A stretch of 25,951 nucleotides of DNA, taken from assembly GCA_910579145.1 (NCBI GenBank), contig CAJTTQ010000035.1, forward strand, positions 1-25,951, read 5' to 3'. Shown one piece after another: positions 1 to 8,892 of this stretch. Origin of the DNA: an uncultured Eubacterium sp. Lineage in GTDB: Bacteria > Bacillota > Clostridia > Lachnospirales > Lachnospiraceae. The notes below the pieces were generated by a model. The model worked only from the letters and a program-made list of their open reading frames with translations, was not told where the DNA came from and did no database searches. A program made the translations under genes and the position numbers. Each line of letters opens with the position of its first letter. Within the stretch, counting starts at the first letter, position 1.

Positions 1-106
1 CTGGGAGTGATATAAGAGGTTGCCATGCCTCGCAAACCTGCATAAATACTGAATGTGTAGAGTTTTGCTCATGGCTATAAAGGTATGAATGGGAGGGGAG
101 TAAAAT

Positions 107-1056
107 ATGGCAGATATATACGATGGGGCATTCCGGACAATACTAAGTGACTGCCGGAAGCTAGTGATTCCCGTGATCAACGAGATCTTCGGGGAATCAT
201 ACACAAGAGAGGAAGAGATCCGTTTTTTCCCTAACGAGCATTTTTTAGACCAACAGGACGGGGCGGACCAGAAACGGATCACGGATACGAATTTTATGGT
301 ATTTGGAAAGGTACCAAAGAAATACCATATTGAGTGTGAGAGTAGCCTGCCGGACGGAAAGATCACGATCAGACTTTTGAATATGACGCGCAGATCGCGC
401 TTGACGAGGGCGAGGTCACAGAAGAGACTCTGACCGTAACATTTCCCAATACGGCGGTCCTTTATCTTCGGACGTATAAAAAGACACCCAATAAGATGAA
501 GTATGTGATCATCACGCCGGGAGGGACGCTCCGGTACGATATACCGGTCATGAAGATCCAGACGTATTCACTGGACGATATTTTTGAAAAAGGCCTTCTG
601 ATGCTGATCCCATTTTATATCTTTTCACATGAGAAAAATCTTTCGGAGTATAATAGTAACGGGGAGAGGCTGACGGAACTGAAAGCGGAATACCGGAACA
701 TCTTAGAACGGCTTGACGGGCTGGAGCGACAGGGAGTGATCGGGTCGTTTGACAAGCGGACGATCATAGAACTCTCGGGCGATGTGATCAGGAAGATCGC
801 ACGGAAATATGAGAACGTGCAGAAAGTAGGTGATATGATGAGAGGACCATTGATCGAAACGAGTGCGAGGAAGATCTTAAACCAGGGAATCAGACAGGGA
901 ATCAAACAGGGAATGGATCAGGGTATTAGCCAAAACCAGAGGGAAACGGCGCTTCGGATGCTGAAAAGAGGCAAACAGACAATTGAAGAGATTGCAGAAG
1001 ATACGGGACTTAGCGTGGCAGAAGTTGAACAACTCGCCGGCATGCAAACAGTGTAG
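107..1056 (+). pseudogene. Rpn-type PD-(D/E)XK nuclease/transposase family protein, split by a single-base frameshift
   Basis: Two reading frames together make one protein. The first (from ATG 107) starts MADIYDGAFRTIL and carries the family's nuclease-core stretch, with TDTNF followed by KKYHIECES and then DGKITIRL. The expected continuation (FEYDAQIALDEG, then TVTFPNTAVLYLRTYKK) is encoded in another frame from about 379 and runs to the stop at 1056. The break sits at a run of four T's near 375-378. One extra T would restore a 951-base gene of 316 codons, the usual length. The C-terminus has the family's glutamine-rich GIRQGIKQGMDQG repeats and a closing helix-turn-helix-like segment (ALRMLKRGKQTIEEIAEDTGLS). 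A good ribosome site (GGGAGGGG) precedes ATG 107. Family members are linked to recombination-promoting nucleases and are often multicopy. A sequencing error or programmed slippage could also explain the break. Confidence 0.8.
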
Positions 1057-1123
1057 AACAGCAGGGGTGCGTTGCTTTATTTCAGGTATCAGGATCAAAG
1101 ATCATAATTCGATAAAAAAATGC

Positions 1124-1152
1124 TTGATTCTTTGCATGAAGTGTTATATAAT
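1124..1152 (+). promoter_or_regulatory. sigma-A type promoter for the gltB operon
   Basis: A -35 box TTGATT (1124-1129) is followed after 17 bases by a perfect -10 box TATAAT (1147-1152). Transcription should start near 1158-1160, about 180 bases before the gltB start codon. The 15 bases at 1139-1153, covering the -10 box, recur exactly in the gdhA promoter. Confidence 0.75.
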
Positions 1153-1157
1153 ACTTG

Positions 1158-1202
1158 TCAGACAAAGGTGTCAGAGGAGAAATACGCGCTAGAAGTGTTT
1201 CT
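1158..1202 (+). promoter_or_regulatory. candidate ANTAR-type antiterminator hairpins in the gltB leader
   Basis: ANTAR proteins bind RNA hairpins with six-base loops carrying A at position 1 and G at position 4. Near the expected RNA 5' end, 1158-1175 can form TCAGAC / GTCAGA (one A-A mismatch) around the six-base loop AAAGGT, which has A1 and G4. A weaker three-pair hairpin, AGA / TCT around AGTGTT (again A1, G4), lies at 1191-1202. Each would tie up one arm of the terminator at 1164-1217, so hairpins and terminator are mutually exclusive. The second stem is very short, and such small loops arise by chance. This is a hypothesis supported by the ANTAR gene in the same operon. Confidence 0.35.
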
Positions 1203-1217
1203 CCCTGGCACCTTTTT
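1164..1217 (+). terminator. promoter-proximal intrinsic terminator (attenuator) in the gltB leader
   Basis: GGTGTCAGAGGAGAAA (1167-1182) pairs with TTTCTCCCTGGCACC (1198-1212), with one G-U pair and one bulge. The stem is extended by AAA/TTT at its base and followed directly by a T run (1213-1217). It lies downstream of the -10 box at 1147-1152 and upstream of gltB, so most transcripts from that promoter would stop here unless termination is prevented. Bases 1218-1337 continue the leader and hold the gltB ribosome site; I see no further gene there. Confidence 0.8.
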
Positions 1218-1337
1218 GATGATTTTACCAAAGAACAAAGAAAATTCTTTCGTGCAAACATCAGGAAACGATGATGCGTGCGCTGCAAAAAACGTTGCGC
1301 TTCCATGCAGGAAAATGGCGCAGGAATGGAGAGTCAT

Positions 1338-4300
1338 ATGAGTGGAATGTATAAGGAAGAAGTGAAACGGAAATCGAAGGAATCTTACGATTCCTTGGGG
1401 TTATACGACCCGGCTTTTGAACACGATAACTGCGGGATCGGGGCCATTGTCAATATTAAGGGGAAGAAAACGCACGATACCGTAAAAAACGCGCTGGAGA
1501 TCGTGGCGCATCTGGAGCACCGCGCCGGAAAAGACGGCGAGGGAAAAACAGGGGACGGCGTCGGGATCCTGCTGCAGATTTCCCATAAGTTTTTCCAGAA
1601 AGCGGCGGGACAGATGGGGATCGATCTCGGCGGGGAGAGAGAGTACGGGGTCGGCATGTTCTTTTTTCCGCAGGATGAATTACAGCGCAATCAGGCAAAG
1701 AAAATGTTTGAGACGATCGCCGACAAAGAGGGACTGCCGTTCCTCGGTTGGCGCACGGTGCCGATGGCGCCGGAAATACTGGGCAAGGCGGCCGTTGCCT
1801 GTATGCCGTGCATCATGCAGTGTTTTATCGGCAAACCGGCAGACGTCGAAAAAGGACTTGACTTCGACCGCAGGCTCTACATCGCCCGCCGTGTGTTTGA
1901 ACAGTCAAATGAAAATACGTATGTCGTTTCACTTTCGAGCCGCACGATCGTCTATAAGGGAATGTTTCTCGTGTCACAGCTGCGGCTGTTTTTTGATGAC
2001 CTTCAGGATGTGGATTATGAGTCGGCGATCGCGGTCGTTCATTCGCGGTTCAGCACGAATACGCAGCCGAGCTGGCAGCGCGCCCATCCGAACCGCCTGA
2101 TCGTCCACAACGGCGAGATCAATACGATCCGTGGTAATGCCGATAAAATGTTGGCGCGCGAGGAGACGATGGAATCCGGGTGCCTGAGCGGGGAACTGCA
2201 CAAGGTGCTTCCCGTCGTAAACACCGAGGGATCGGACTCGGCCATGCTCGATAATACGCTGGAATTTCTCGTGATGAGCGGGATGGAACTTCCGCTCGCC
2301 GTCATGGTGACGATTCCGGAGCCGTGGGCGAACAACCGGTATATCAGCGACCGGAAAAAGGATTTTTACCAGTACTACGCGACGATGATGGAGCCGTGGG
2401 ACGGCCCGGCCTCCATTCTGTTTTCGGACGGGGATCTGATGGGAGCGGTCCTTGACCGCAACGGCCTCCGCCCGTCCCGTTATTATATCACCGACGACGA
2501 CCAGCTCATCCTGTCTTCGGAAGTCGGCGTAATGCCGATCGCCGAGGAGCATGTCGTGAAAAAAGACCGGCTCCGTCCGGGAAAAATGCTTCTCGTGGAT
2601 ACGGTAAAAGGAGAACTGATCGACGACGACGAATTAAAGGAAATGTACGCGTCGAGGCAGCCGTATGGCGAGTGGCTCGATACGAACCTTGTCAACCTCA
2701 AAGACCTTGCGATACCGAATAAGCGTATCAATCCGTATGATTATGAGGAAAGCCTTCGTCTCCAGAAGGCATTTGGTTATACGTATGAGGAAGTAAAGGC
2801 TTCCATTCTCCCGATGGCGAAAAACGGGGCGGAGCCGATCGCGGCGATGGGGCACGATACGCCGCTGGCGGTGCTGAGCGGCCAGCCGCAGCCACTTTAT
2901 AACTATTTCAAACAGCGGTTTGCGCAGGTGACAAATCCGCCGATCGATGCCATCCGCGAGGAAGTTGTCACCTCGACGACGGTATATATCGGGGAATCGG
3001 GAAACTTACTGGAAGAGAAGGCGGAAAACTGCCACTCCCTGAAAATCGATAACCCGATCCTGACGAATACCGATCTGTTAAAAATAAAATCCATGAACGT
3101 AAAGGGATTTAAAGTAGCTGTGATCCCGATTACGTATTATAAAAATACATCGCTCGAAAAGGCGATCAACCGGCTCTATCTCGAGGCGGACCGCGCGTAC
3201 AAGGACGGCGCGAACATCCTCATCCTGTCCGACCGGGGCGTGGACGAAAACCATGTGGCGATACCGGCGCTACTCGCTGTATCGGCGATGCAGCAGCATC
3301 TTGTCACGACAAAGAAGCGCACATCTTTATCTGTCATACTCGAGAGCGCCGAGCCGCGGGAGGTCCATCATTTTGCCACGCTGCTCGGATTTGGCGCGAC
3401 GGCGGTCAATCCGTATCTGGCGCTCGACACGATCAACAGCCTGATCGAGAGCGGGATGCTCGATAAAGATTATTATGTGGCGGTCAACGATTACAATGCC
3501 GCCGTCTTGCACGGTATTGTGAAGATCGCGTCCAAAATGGGGATTTCCACGATACAGTCGTATCAGGGGGCGAAAATATTTGAGGCGATCGGCTTATCGA
3601 AGACATTGATCGACAGCTACTTTACCGGCACGGTTTCGCGGATCGGCGGCCTGGGGATCGAGGACATTCAGGCACAGGTCGAGAAGCTTCACGACCAGGC
3701 GTTTGACCCGCTCGAACTCGGCACCGATATTACGCTTGACAGCATGGGGAACCATAAGAGCCGGAGCGGGAAAGAAGAACATTTATACAACCCGAAGACG
3801 ATCCATCTGCTCCAGCAGTCTACGAAGACGGGCGACTATAACCTGTTCAAGCAGTATTCCAGTGAGATCAACCGCGAAGACCTTTACGTGAACTTAAGGA
3901 GCCTGCTTGACTTTAACTTCCCGAAGAAGGGCATCCCCCTTTCGAAAGTGGAAAGTGTGGATGAGATCGTGAAGAGGTTCAAGACCGGAGCGATGTCCTA
4001 CGGCTCGATTTCCCAGGAGGCGCACGAGACGCTGGCGATCGCGATGAACCGTCTGCACGGCAAGTCAAACAGCGGTGAGGGCGGCGAGAGTTTAGAGCGG
4101 CTCACGGTCGGAAAGGACGGCATAAATCGCTGTTCCGCGATCAAACAGGTCGCTTCGGGGCGGTTCGGCGTCACGTCAAGGTATCTCGTGAGCGCGAAGG
4201 AGATCCAGATCAAGATGGCGCAGGGGGCGAAGCCGGGAGAGGGCGGACATCTCCCCGGCACGAAAGTGTATCCGTGGGTGGCGAAGACGAGGCATTCGAC

Positions 4301-5909
4301 GCCCGGCGTATCGCTGATCTCGCCGCCGCCGCACCATGACATTTACTCGATCGAGGATCTGGCGCAATTAATATATGACTTGAAAAATTCCAATAAAGAG
4401 GCGCGTATTTCCGTGAAACTCGTGTCGGAAGCGGGCGTTGGCACCGTTGCCGCCGGCGTGGCGAAGGCGGGAGCCGAGGTTGTCCTCATTTCCGGATATG
4501 ACGGCGGTACAGGCGCGGCGCCGGGCAGTTCGATCCACAACGCCGGACTTCCGTGGGAACTCGGCCTTGCCGAGACGCATCAGACGCTTCTCATGAACGG
4601 CCTGCGCTCGAAAGTTGTGATCGAGACGGACGGAAAACTGATGACAGGGCGGGATGTGATGATCGCGGCCCTTCTCGGAGCGGAGGAGTTTGGATTCGCT
4701 ACGGCGCCGCTCGTGACGATGGGATGCGTGATGATGCGTGTCTGCAATCTGGATACGTGTCCGGTCGGCGTGGCGACGCAGAATCCGGAGCTTCGCAAGC
4801 GGTTTCAGGGAAAACCGGAGTATGTGGAGAACTTCATGCGGTTCATCGCGCAGGAAGTGCGGGAACTGATGGCAAAATTCGGCGTGCGCACGCTCGATGA
4901 ACTCGTGGGGCGTTCAGACCTGTTAAAGATGAGGGAGGACCTCAACAGTGAACGCGCCGGAAAACTCGATCTTTCCCCTATCATTCAAAACCCATTTGTG
5001 AATGAAAAGAAAAGTAAATTTCAGGCAAAAGACCGCTATGATTTTCAATTAAAGAAAACGACCGATGAAAAGGTGTTCCTCAAAAAATTTGGGGAGAGCC
5101 TGGAGACCGGGGAAAAGAAAACGATCACCGCCAAGGTGACGAACACCGACCGCTCGCTCGGCACGATCCTCGGTTCCGAAATTACGAAACGGCTCGGGGA
5201 TGACTTAGAGGATGATACGTTTACCGTGCAGTGCAGCGGAAGCGGCGGACAGAGTTTCGGCGCTTTTATCCCCAAAGGACTGACACTGGAGTTAGAAGGC
5301 GACAGCAACGACTATTTCGGCAAGGGATTATCCGGCGGCAAACTGATCGTATATCCGCCCAAACGCGCGAAATACCGCGCCGATGAGAATATTGTCATCG
5401 GAAATGTCGCGCTTTATGGGGCGACGAGCGGAACGGCCTATATAAGCGGTGTGGCCGGCGAGCGTTTCTGTGTGAGGAATTCTGGCGTGCACGCGGTTGT
5501 CGAGGGTGTCGGCGACCACGGCTGTGAATATATGACGGGCGGCTGCGTCGTCGTCCTCGGGCAGACCGGAAAGAACTTCGCGGCGGGAATGAGCGGCGGG
5601 ATCGCCTATGTACTCGACGAGGAGCGGGACCTGTACCTAAAGCTGAACAAAGAACTCGTGTCCTCCGAACCGGTCTCCAATAAATATGACGTGATGCAGT
5701 TAAAGGAAATGATCACGGCGCATGTGGAGGCGACGGGATCCGAAAAGGGGAAAGAGATTTTAGAGAACTTTAAGGATTATCTTCCGAAATTCAAGAAGAT
5801 CATTCCGCACGACTACCAGAACATGATGCAGAAGATCGCCCTTTGGGAAGAAAAGGGATTGAGTAATGAACAGGCGCAGATCGAGGCGTTTTATGAAACG
5901 AAGAAGTAA
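1338..5909 (+). CDS. gltB: glutamate synthase, large subunit
   Basis: This is the large subunit of glutamate synthase, which moves the amide nitrogen of glutamine onto 2-oxoglutarate to give two glutamates, working with GltD in the cytoplasm. The protein is 1523 residues, normal for the family. The N-terminal class-II glutamine amidotransferase domain starts at Cys32 (HDNCGIGAIV), the expected nucleophile after removal of a 31-residue propeptide; FSTNTQPSW and VHNGEINTIRGN follow. The central and FMN-binding synthase domains include GEGGESLERL and the three-cysteine iron-sulfur motif at C1130, C1136 and C1141 (GCVMMRVCNLDTCPVG). The C-terminal GXGXG domain holds GLSGGKLIVYPP. ATG 1338 has GGAG six bases upstream; an in-frame ATG at 1278 lacks a clear site. 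It is first gene of the operon, behind a leader terminator. Confidence 0.97.
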   Translation: MSGMYKEEVKRKSKESYDSLGLYDPAFEHDNCGIGAIVNIKGKKTHDTVKNALEIVAHLEHRAGKDGEGKTGDGVGILLQISHKFFQKAAGQMGIDLGGEREYGVGMFFFPQDELQRNQAKKMFETIADKEGLPFLGWRTVPMAPEILGKAAVACMPCIMQCFIGKPADVEKGLDFDRRLYIARRVFEQSNENTYVVSLSSRTIVYKGMFLVSQLRLFFDDLQDVDYESAIAVVHSRFSTNTQPSWQRAHPNRLIVHNGEINTIRGNADKMLAREETMESGCLSGELHKVLPVVNTEGSDSAMLDNTLEFLVMSGMELPLAVMVTIPEPWANNRYISDRKKDFYQYYATMMEPWDGPASILFSDGDLMGAVLDRNGLRPSRYYITDDDQLILSSEVGVMPIAEEHVVKKDRLRPGKMLLVDTVKGELIDDDELKEMYASRQPYGEWLDTNLVNLKDLAIPNKRINPYDYEESLRLQKAFGYTYEEVKASILPMAKNGAEPIAAMGHDTPLAVLSGQPQPLYNYFKQRFAQVTNPPIDAIREEVVTSTTVYIGESGNLLEEKAENCHSLKIDNPILTNTDLLKIKSMNVKGFKVAVIPITYYKNTSLEKAINRLYLEADRAYKDGANILILSDRGVDENHVAIPALLAVSAMQQHLVTTKKRTSLSVILESAEPREVHHFATLLGFGATAVNPYLALDTINSLIESGMLDKDYYVAVNDYNAAVLHGIVKIASKMGISTIQSYQGAKIFEAIGLSKTLIDSYFTGTVSRIGGLGIEDIQAQVEKLHDQAFDPLELGTDITLDSMGNHKSRSGKEEHLYNPKTIHLLQQSTKTGDYNLFKQYSSEINREDLYVNLRSLLDFNFPKKGIPLSKVESVDEIVKRFKTGAMSYGSISQEAHETLAIAMNRLHGKSNSGEGGESLERLTVGKDGINRCSAIKQVASGRFGVTSRYLVSAKEIQIKMAQGAKPGEGGHLPGTKVYPWVAKTRHSTPGVSLISPPPHHDIYSIEDLAQLIYDLKNSNKEARISVKLVSEAGVGTVAAGVAKAGAEVVLISGYDGGTGAAPGSSIHNAGLPWELGLAETHQTLLMNGLRSKVVIETDGKLMTGRDVMIAALLGAEEFGFATAPLVTMGCVMMRVCNLDTCPVGVATQNPELRKRFQGKPEYVENFMRFIAQEVRELMAKFGVRTLDELVGRSDLLKMREDLNSERAGKLDLSPIIQNPFVNEKKSKFQAKDRYDFQLKKTTDEKVFLKKFGESLETGEKKTITAKVTNTDRSLGTILGSEITKRLGDDLEDDTFTVQCSGSGGQSFGAFIPKGLTLELEGDSNDYFGKGLSGGKLIVYPPKRAKYRADENIVIGNVALYGATSGTAYISGVAGERFCVRNSGVHAVVEGVGDHGCEYMTGGCVVVLGQTGKNFAAGMSGGIAYVLDEERDLYLKLNKELVSSEPVSNKYDVMQLKEMITAHVEATGSEKGKEILENFKDYLPKFKKIIPHDYQNMMQKIALWEEKGLSNEQAQIEAFYETKK

Positions 5910-5978
5910 GAAATGACGACCTCATTTTGTGGTGTGAGAACATCATTTAATATATAATTTAGAAAGGGTTGATGATCA

Positions 5979-7460
5979 ATGGGTAAACCAACCGGATTTT
6001 TAGAATATGAACGAAAAGGCAATGCGGAGACGCCGCCGCTTGAGCGGATCAAGGATTTTCATGAGTTCCATGTGCCGATGCCGGAGGAGGAGCGGAGACG
6101 CCAGGCAGCGCGCTGTATGGACTGCGGCGTGCCGTTTTGCCAGTCCGGTATGATGATCGGCGGCATGGCTTCGGGGTGTCCGCTGAACAATATGTGTCCT
6201 GAGTGGAATGACCTCATCTATGTCGGCAATTATAAGGAGGCGCTCGGCCGTCTCCTGAAAACCAATAATTTTCCGGAGTTTACATCCCGCGTCTGTCCGG
6301 CTCCGTGCGAGGCCGCCTGCACATGCGGTCTGAACGATGAGCCGGTCTGCATCAAAGAAAATGAACACGCGATCATAGAATATGGATATGAAAACGGCCA
6401 GATGGAGGCAAAGCCGCCGAAAGTCAGGACGGGAAAAAAAGTGGCCGTGGTCGGTTCCGGCCCCGCGGGCCTCGCGGCGGCAGACCAGCTCAATAAGCGC
6501 GGGCACAATGTGACGGTATTTGAGCGCTCCGACCGTCCAGGCGGGCTGCTCATGTACGGGATCCCGAATATGAAGCTCGAGAAGTCCGTCATTGAGAGGA
6601 CCGTGAGCCGCCTGATGAAAGAGGGGATCGTATTTAAAACGGGAGTCAACGTCGGCGTCGACGTGAAAGCGGAAAATCTTCTCGCGGAATTTGACCGCGT
6701 GATCCTCACCTGCGGTTCGTCCCATCCGAGGGATATAAAGGTGACGGGGCGCGAGGCGGACGGCGTCTATTTTGCGGTCGATTATCTGACGCGCGTGACA
6801 AAGCACGTACTCGATCCGCAGTTTTCTGATTATATCGACGCGAAGGGCAAACATGTCGTCGTGATCGGGGGCGGCGATACTGGAAACGACTGCGTTGGTT
6901 CCTCGATCCGTCAGGGGGCAAAGAGCGTCGTCCAGCTCGAAATGATGCCAAAGCCGCCCGCAGAGAGAACAGAGGACAATCCGTGGCCGGAGTGGCCGAA
7001 GGTACAGAAAACCGACTACGGCCAGCAGGAGGCGATTGCGGTATTTGGAAGCGATCCCCGCCTGTATGAGACGACGGTGAAGGAATTTGTCAAAGATAAA
7101 AATGGGAAACTCACGAAAGTAAGAGCGGTAAAACTGGCGTGGGAAAAAGAGGAAGAGACGGGCAGGATGAAAATGAGTGAGGTGCCTGGAAGTGAATTTG
7201 AACTCGACGCTGATCTCGTTCTGATCGCGGCCGGATTTCTCGGCACGCAGGCGTATGTGGCAGACGACTTTGCGCTGAAACTGAACGCCCGGACGAATGT
7301 GGACACAAAACCGGGACAGTATAAGACAAGTGCAGACCGGGTGTTTACCGCAGGAGACATGCACCGCGGGCAGTCGCTCGTCGTCTGGGCGATCCGGGAG
7401 GGAAGAGAAGCGGCAAGGCAGGTTGACGAGGATCTGATGGGATATTCCAATTTGAATTGA
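5979..7460 (+). CDS. gltD: glutamate synthase, small (NADPH-oxidising) subunit
   Basis: GltD takes electrons from NAD(P)H through FAD and iron-sulfur clusters and passes them to GltB. The 493-residue protein has the N-terminal cysteine-rich cluster region (C46, C49, C54 in CMDCGVPFC, then GCPLNNMCPEW and RVCPAPCEAACTCG). An FAD Rossmann motif (VAVVGSGPAGLAAA, near residue 155) and an NAD(P)H motif (VVVIGGGDTGNDC, near 292) follow, and the FAD-closing segment TAGDMHRGQSLVVWAI is near the C-terminus. It begins 69 bases after gltB with the ribosome site AAAGGG and is co-directional, so it is almost certainly in the same operon. All expected motifs are intact. Confidence 0.97.
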   Translation: MGKPTGFLEYERKGNAETPPLERIKDFHEFHVPMPEEERRRQAARCMDCGVPFCQSGMMIGGMASGCPLNNMCPEWNDLIYVGNYKEALGRLLKTNNFPEFTSRVCPAPCEAACTCGLNDEPVCIKENEHAIIEYGYENGQMEAKPPKVRTGKKVAVVGSGPAGLAAADQLNKRGHNVTVFERSDRPGGLLMYGIPNMKLEKSVIERTVSRLMKEGIVFKTGVNVGVDVKAENLLAEFDRVILTCGSSHPRDIKVTGREADGVYFAVDYLTRVTKHVLDPQFSDYIDAKGKHVVVIGGGDTGNDCVGSSIRQGAKSVVQLEMMPKPPAERTEDNPWPEWPKVQKTDYGQQEAIAVFGSDPRLYETTVKEFVKDKNGKLTKVRAVKLAWEKEEETGRMKMSEVPGSEFELDADLVLIAAGFLGTQAYVADDFALKLNARTNVDTKPGQYKTSADRVFTAGDMHRGQSLVVWAIREGREAARQVDEDLMGYSNLN

Positions 7461-7480
7461 TGAAGAAGGGAGAAGCCAAA

Positions 7481-8794
7481 ATGGAACGATATACGAGGGA
7501 AGATATGATCCGGATGGTAGAAGAGGAGGACGTCGGTTTTATCCGTCTCCAGTTCGTGGACAGCTCGGGGGCGTTAAAAAACGTCGCGCTGACCAATGAT
7601 CATCTCGACCGCATATTAGATAACCGGTGTGTGTTTGACGGCGCCGCGATACAGGGGTTTGACACGAAGGAGTCGTCTGAGTTTATCCTCGCGCCCGATC
7701 TGGATACGTTTACGATTTTCCCGTGGCGTCCCCAGAGGGGGCGGGTGGCCAGGTTCATCTGTGACGTCCTGAATCCGGACGGGTCGCCGTATGAGGCAGA
7801 TTCGAGGTATATACTAAAAAAGGTGCTCGCGCAGACCGCGCAGGAGGGTTACACATTTCAGGCGGGGCCGGAAAACCAGTTTTTCCTCTTTGATACGGAT
7901 GAAAACGGGCAGCCGACCACAAATTCCCATGAAAAGGGCGGATTTTTCGATATCGGGCCGCTGGATTCCGGTGAGAACGCCAGGCGCGATATGGTCCTCT
8001 CGCTGGAGGAAATGGGATTTGCGATGGAGAGCTCTTACCACTATAACGAGGTGGCGCAGCACGGCATTAACTTTATGTACGACGAAGGACTTTGTACCGC
8101 GGATAATATTATGACGTTCCGGCTTACTGTGAGGACAGTGGCCAAACGCCACGGACTTCACGCGACGTTCATGCCGAAGCCGCGGTATGGCATCAAGGGC
8201 TCCGGGATGAACCTCAACATGTTTTTAAGTAAAAATGGGAAAAATGTATTTATCGATGAACAGGCACCCGACGGCCTGAGCCGGGAAGCCTATCACTTCA
8301 TGGCCGGGATCATCCACCATATCAAAGGACTGACGCTCATCAATAATCCGATCGTCAATTCGTATAAACGGCTTGTTCCGGGGTATAATGCGCCTGTGGA
8401 GATTACGTGGTCGAGGACGAACCGCACGCCGCTGATCCGGCTCACCAATGTCGGGAGTACGAATTCCCGCGTCGTCCTGCGCAGTCCAGATGGGGCGAGC
8501 AACCCGTATCTCGTATTGGCCGGATGCCTGGCCGCAGGGATGGAAGGAATTCGGAATGAACTGGAGCCGCCGATCAGTATGGAAGATGCCGCCGGCAACC
8601 CGGATGTGAAATTTGATATTCTTCCGCGGAATCTGCGCGAGGCGATCCGGGCGTTTGAGGAAGATTCTTTTCTGACCGATGTATTTGGAGAGACGCTGTC
8701 GCAGATCATCATCCGCCAGAAACAGGAGGAATGGGAAGAATTTTCACGTCAGGTCACGGCGTGGGAAGTGGAAAAATATCTGGATCGAATTTAG
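7481..8794 (+). CDS. glutamine synthetase type I homologue, probably catalytically dead
   Basis: The 437-residue protein matches type-I glutamine synthetase (GS) along its whole length: FIRLQFVDSSG, FDTFTIFPWRP-like DLDTFTIFPWRP, ADNIMTFRLTVRTVAKRHG, FMPKP, VNSYKRLVPGY, ANPYL-like SNPYL. The active-site residues are mostly gone. In Salmonella numbering, E131 is Gln133 (GPENQFFLF), E212 is Tyr188 in an ungapped reading, E220 is Gly195 (EVAQHGINF), H269 is Asn244 (GSGMNLN), E327 is Asn303 (VPGYNAPV) and E357 is Val332 (SRVVLRSPD). E129 (Glu131), D50 (Asp53) and the substrate arginines of YKRLVPGY and LRSPD remain. Both metal sites should therefore fail. The segment before DILPRNL also looks several residues short. 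ATG 7481 has AGGGAG eight bases upstream and lies 20 bases after gltD. A sensory or regulatory role is inference; gene finders would call it glnA. Confidence 0.85.
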   Translation: MERYTREDMIRMVEEEDVGFIRLQFVDSSGALKNVALTNDHLDRILDNRCVFDGAAIQGFDTKESSEFILAPDLDTFTIFPWRPQRGRVARFICDVLNPDGSPYEADSRYILKKVLAQTAQEGYTFQAGPENQFFLFDTDENGQPTTNSHEKGGFFDIGPLDSGENARRDMVLSLEEMGFAMESSYHYNEVAQHGINFMYDEGLCTADNIMTFRLTVRTVAKRHGLHATFMPKPRYGIKGSGMNLNMFLSKNGKNVFIDEQAPDGLSREAYHFMAGIIHHIKGLTLINNPIVNSYKRLVPGYNAPVEITWSRTNRTPLIRLTNVGSTNSRVVLRSPDGASNPYLVLAGCLAAGMEGIRNELEPPISMEDAAGNPDVKFDILPRNLREAIRAFEEDSFLTDVFGETLSQIIIRQKQEEWEEFSRQVTAWEVEKYLDRI

Positions 8795-8892
8795 TCCGGG
8801 GGCGGGACAAAAACGCGCAGCGGGCACATGGCGTGCAGAATGCGCTTGGAAAGTTCGACACAGAATATAAAAAAGGCCGCCGGCGGAGGTGA

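Noticed and set aside
15..42. Imperfect hairpin before the Rpn-type gene as a terminator
   Set aside because: The stem is short with a bulge and no T run follows; it may be the end of something outside the window, but nothing supports a call.
1158..1337. T-box or other amino-acid riboswitch in the gltB leader
   Set aside because: The part of the leader before the terminator is only about 55 bases, too short for a T-box, and no specifier loop or T-box core sequence is seen.
5910..5978. TATAAT between gltB and gltD as an internal promoter
   Set aside because: The nearest -35-like sequence is about 20 bases away and poor; the genes are closely spaced and surely co-transcribed.
6000..7364. 454-codon open frame on the minus strand opposite gltD
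   Set aside because: It is an antisense shadow of a clearly conserved gene, caused by G+C-rich codon bias; its protein is rich in His, Arg and Leu with no domain pattern.
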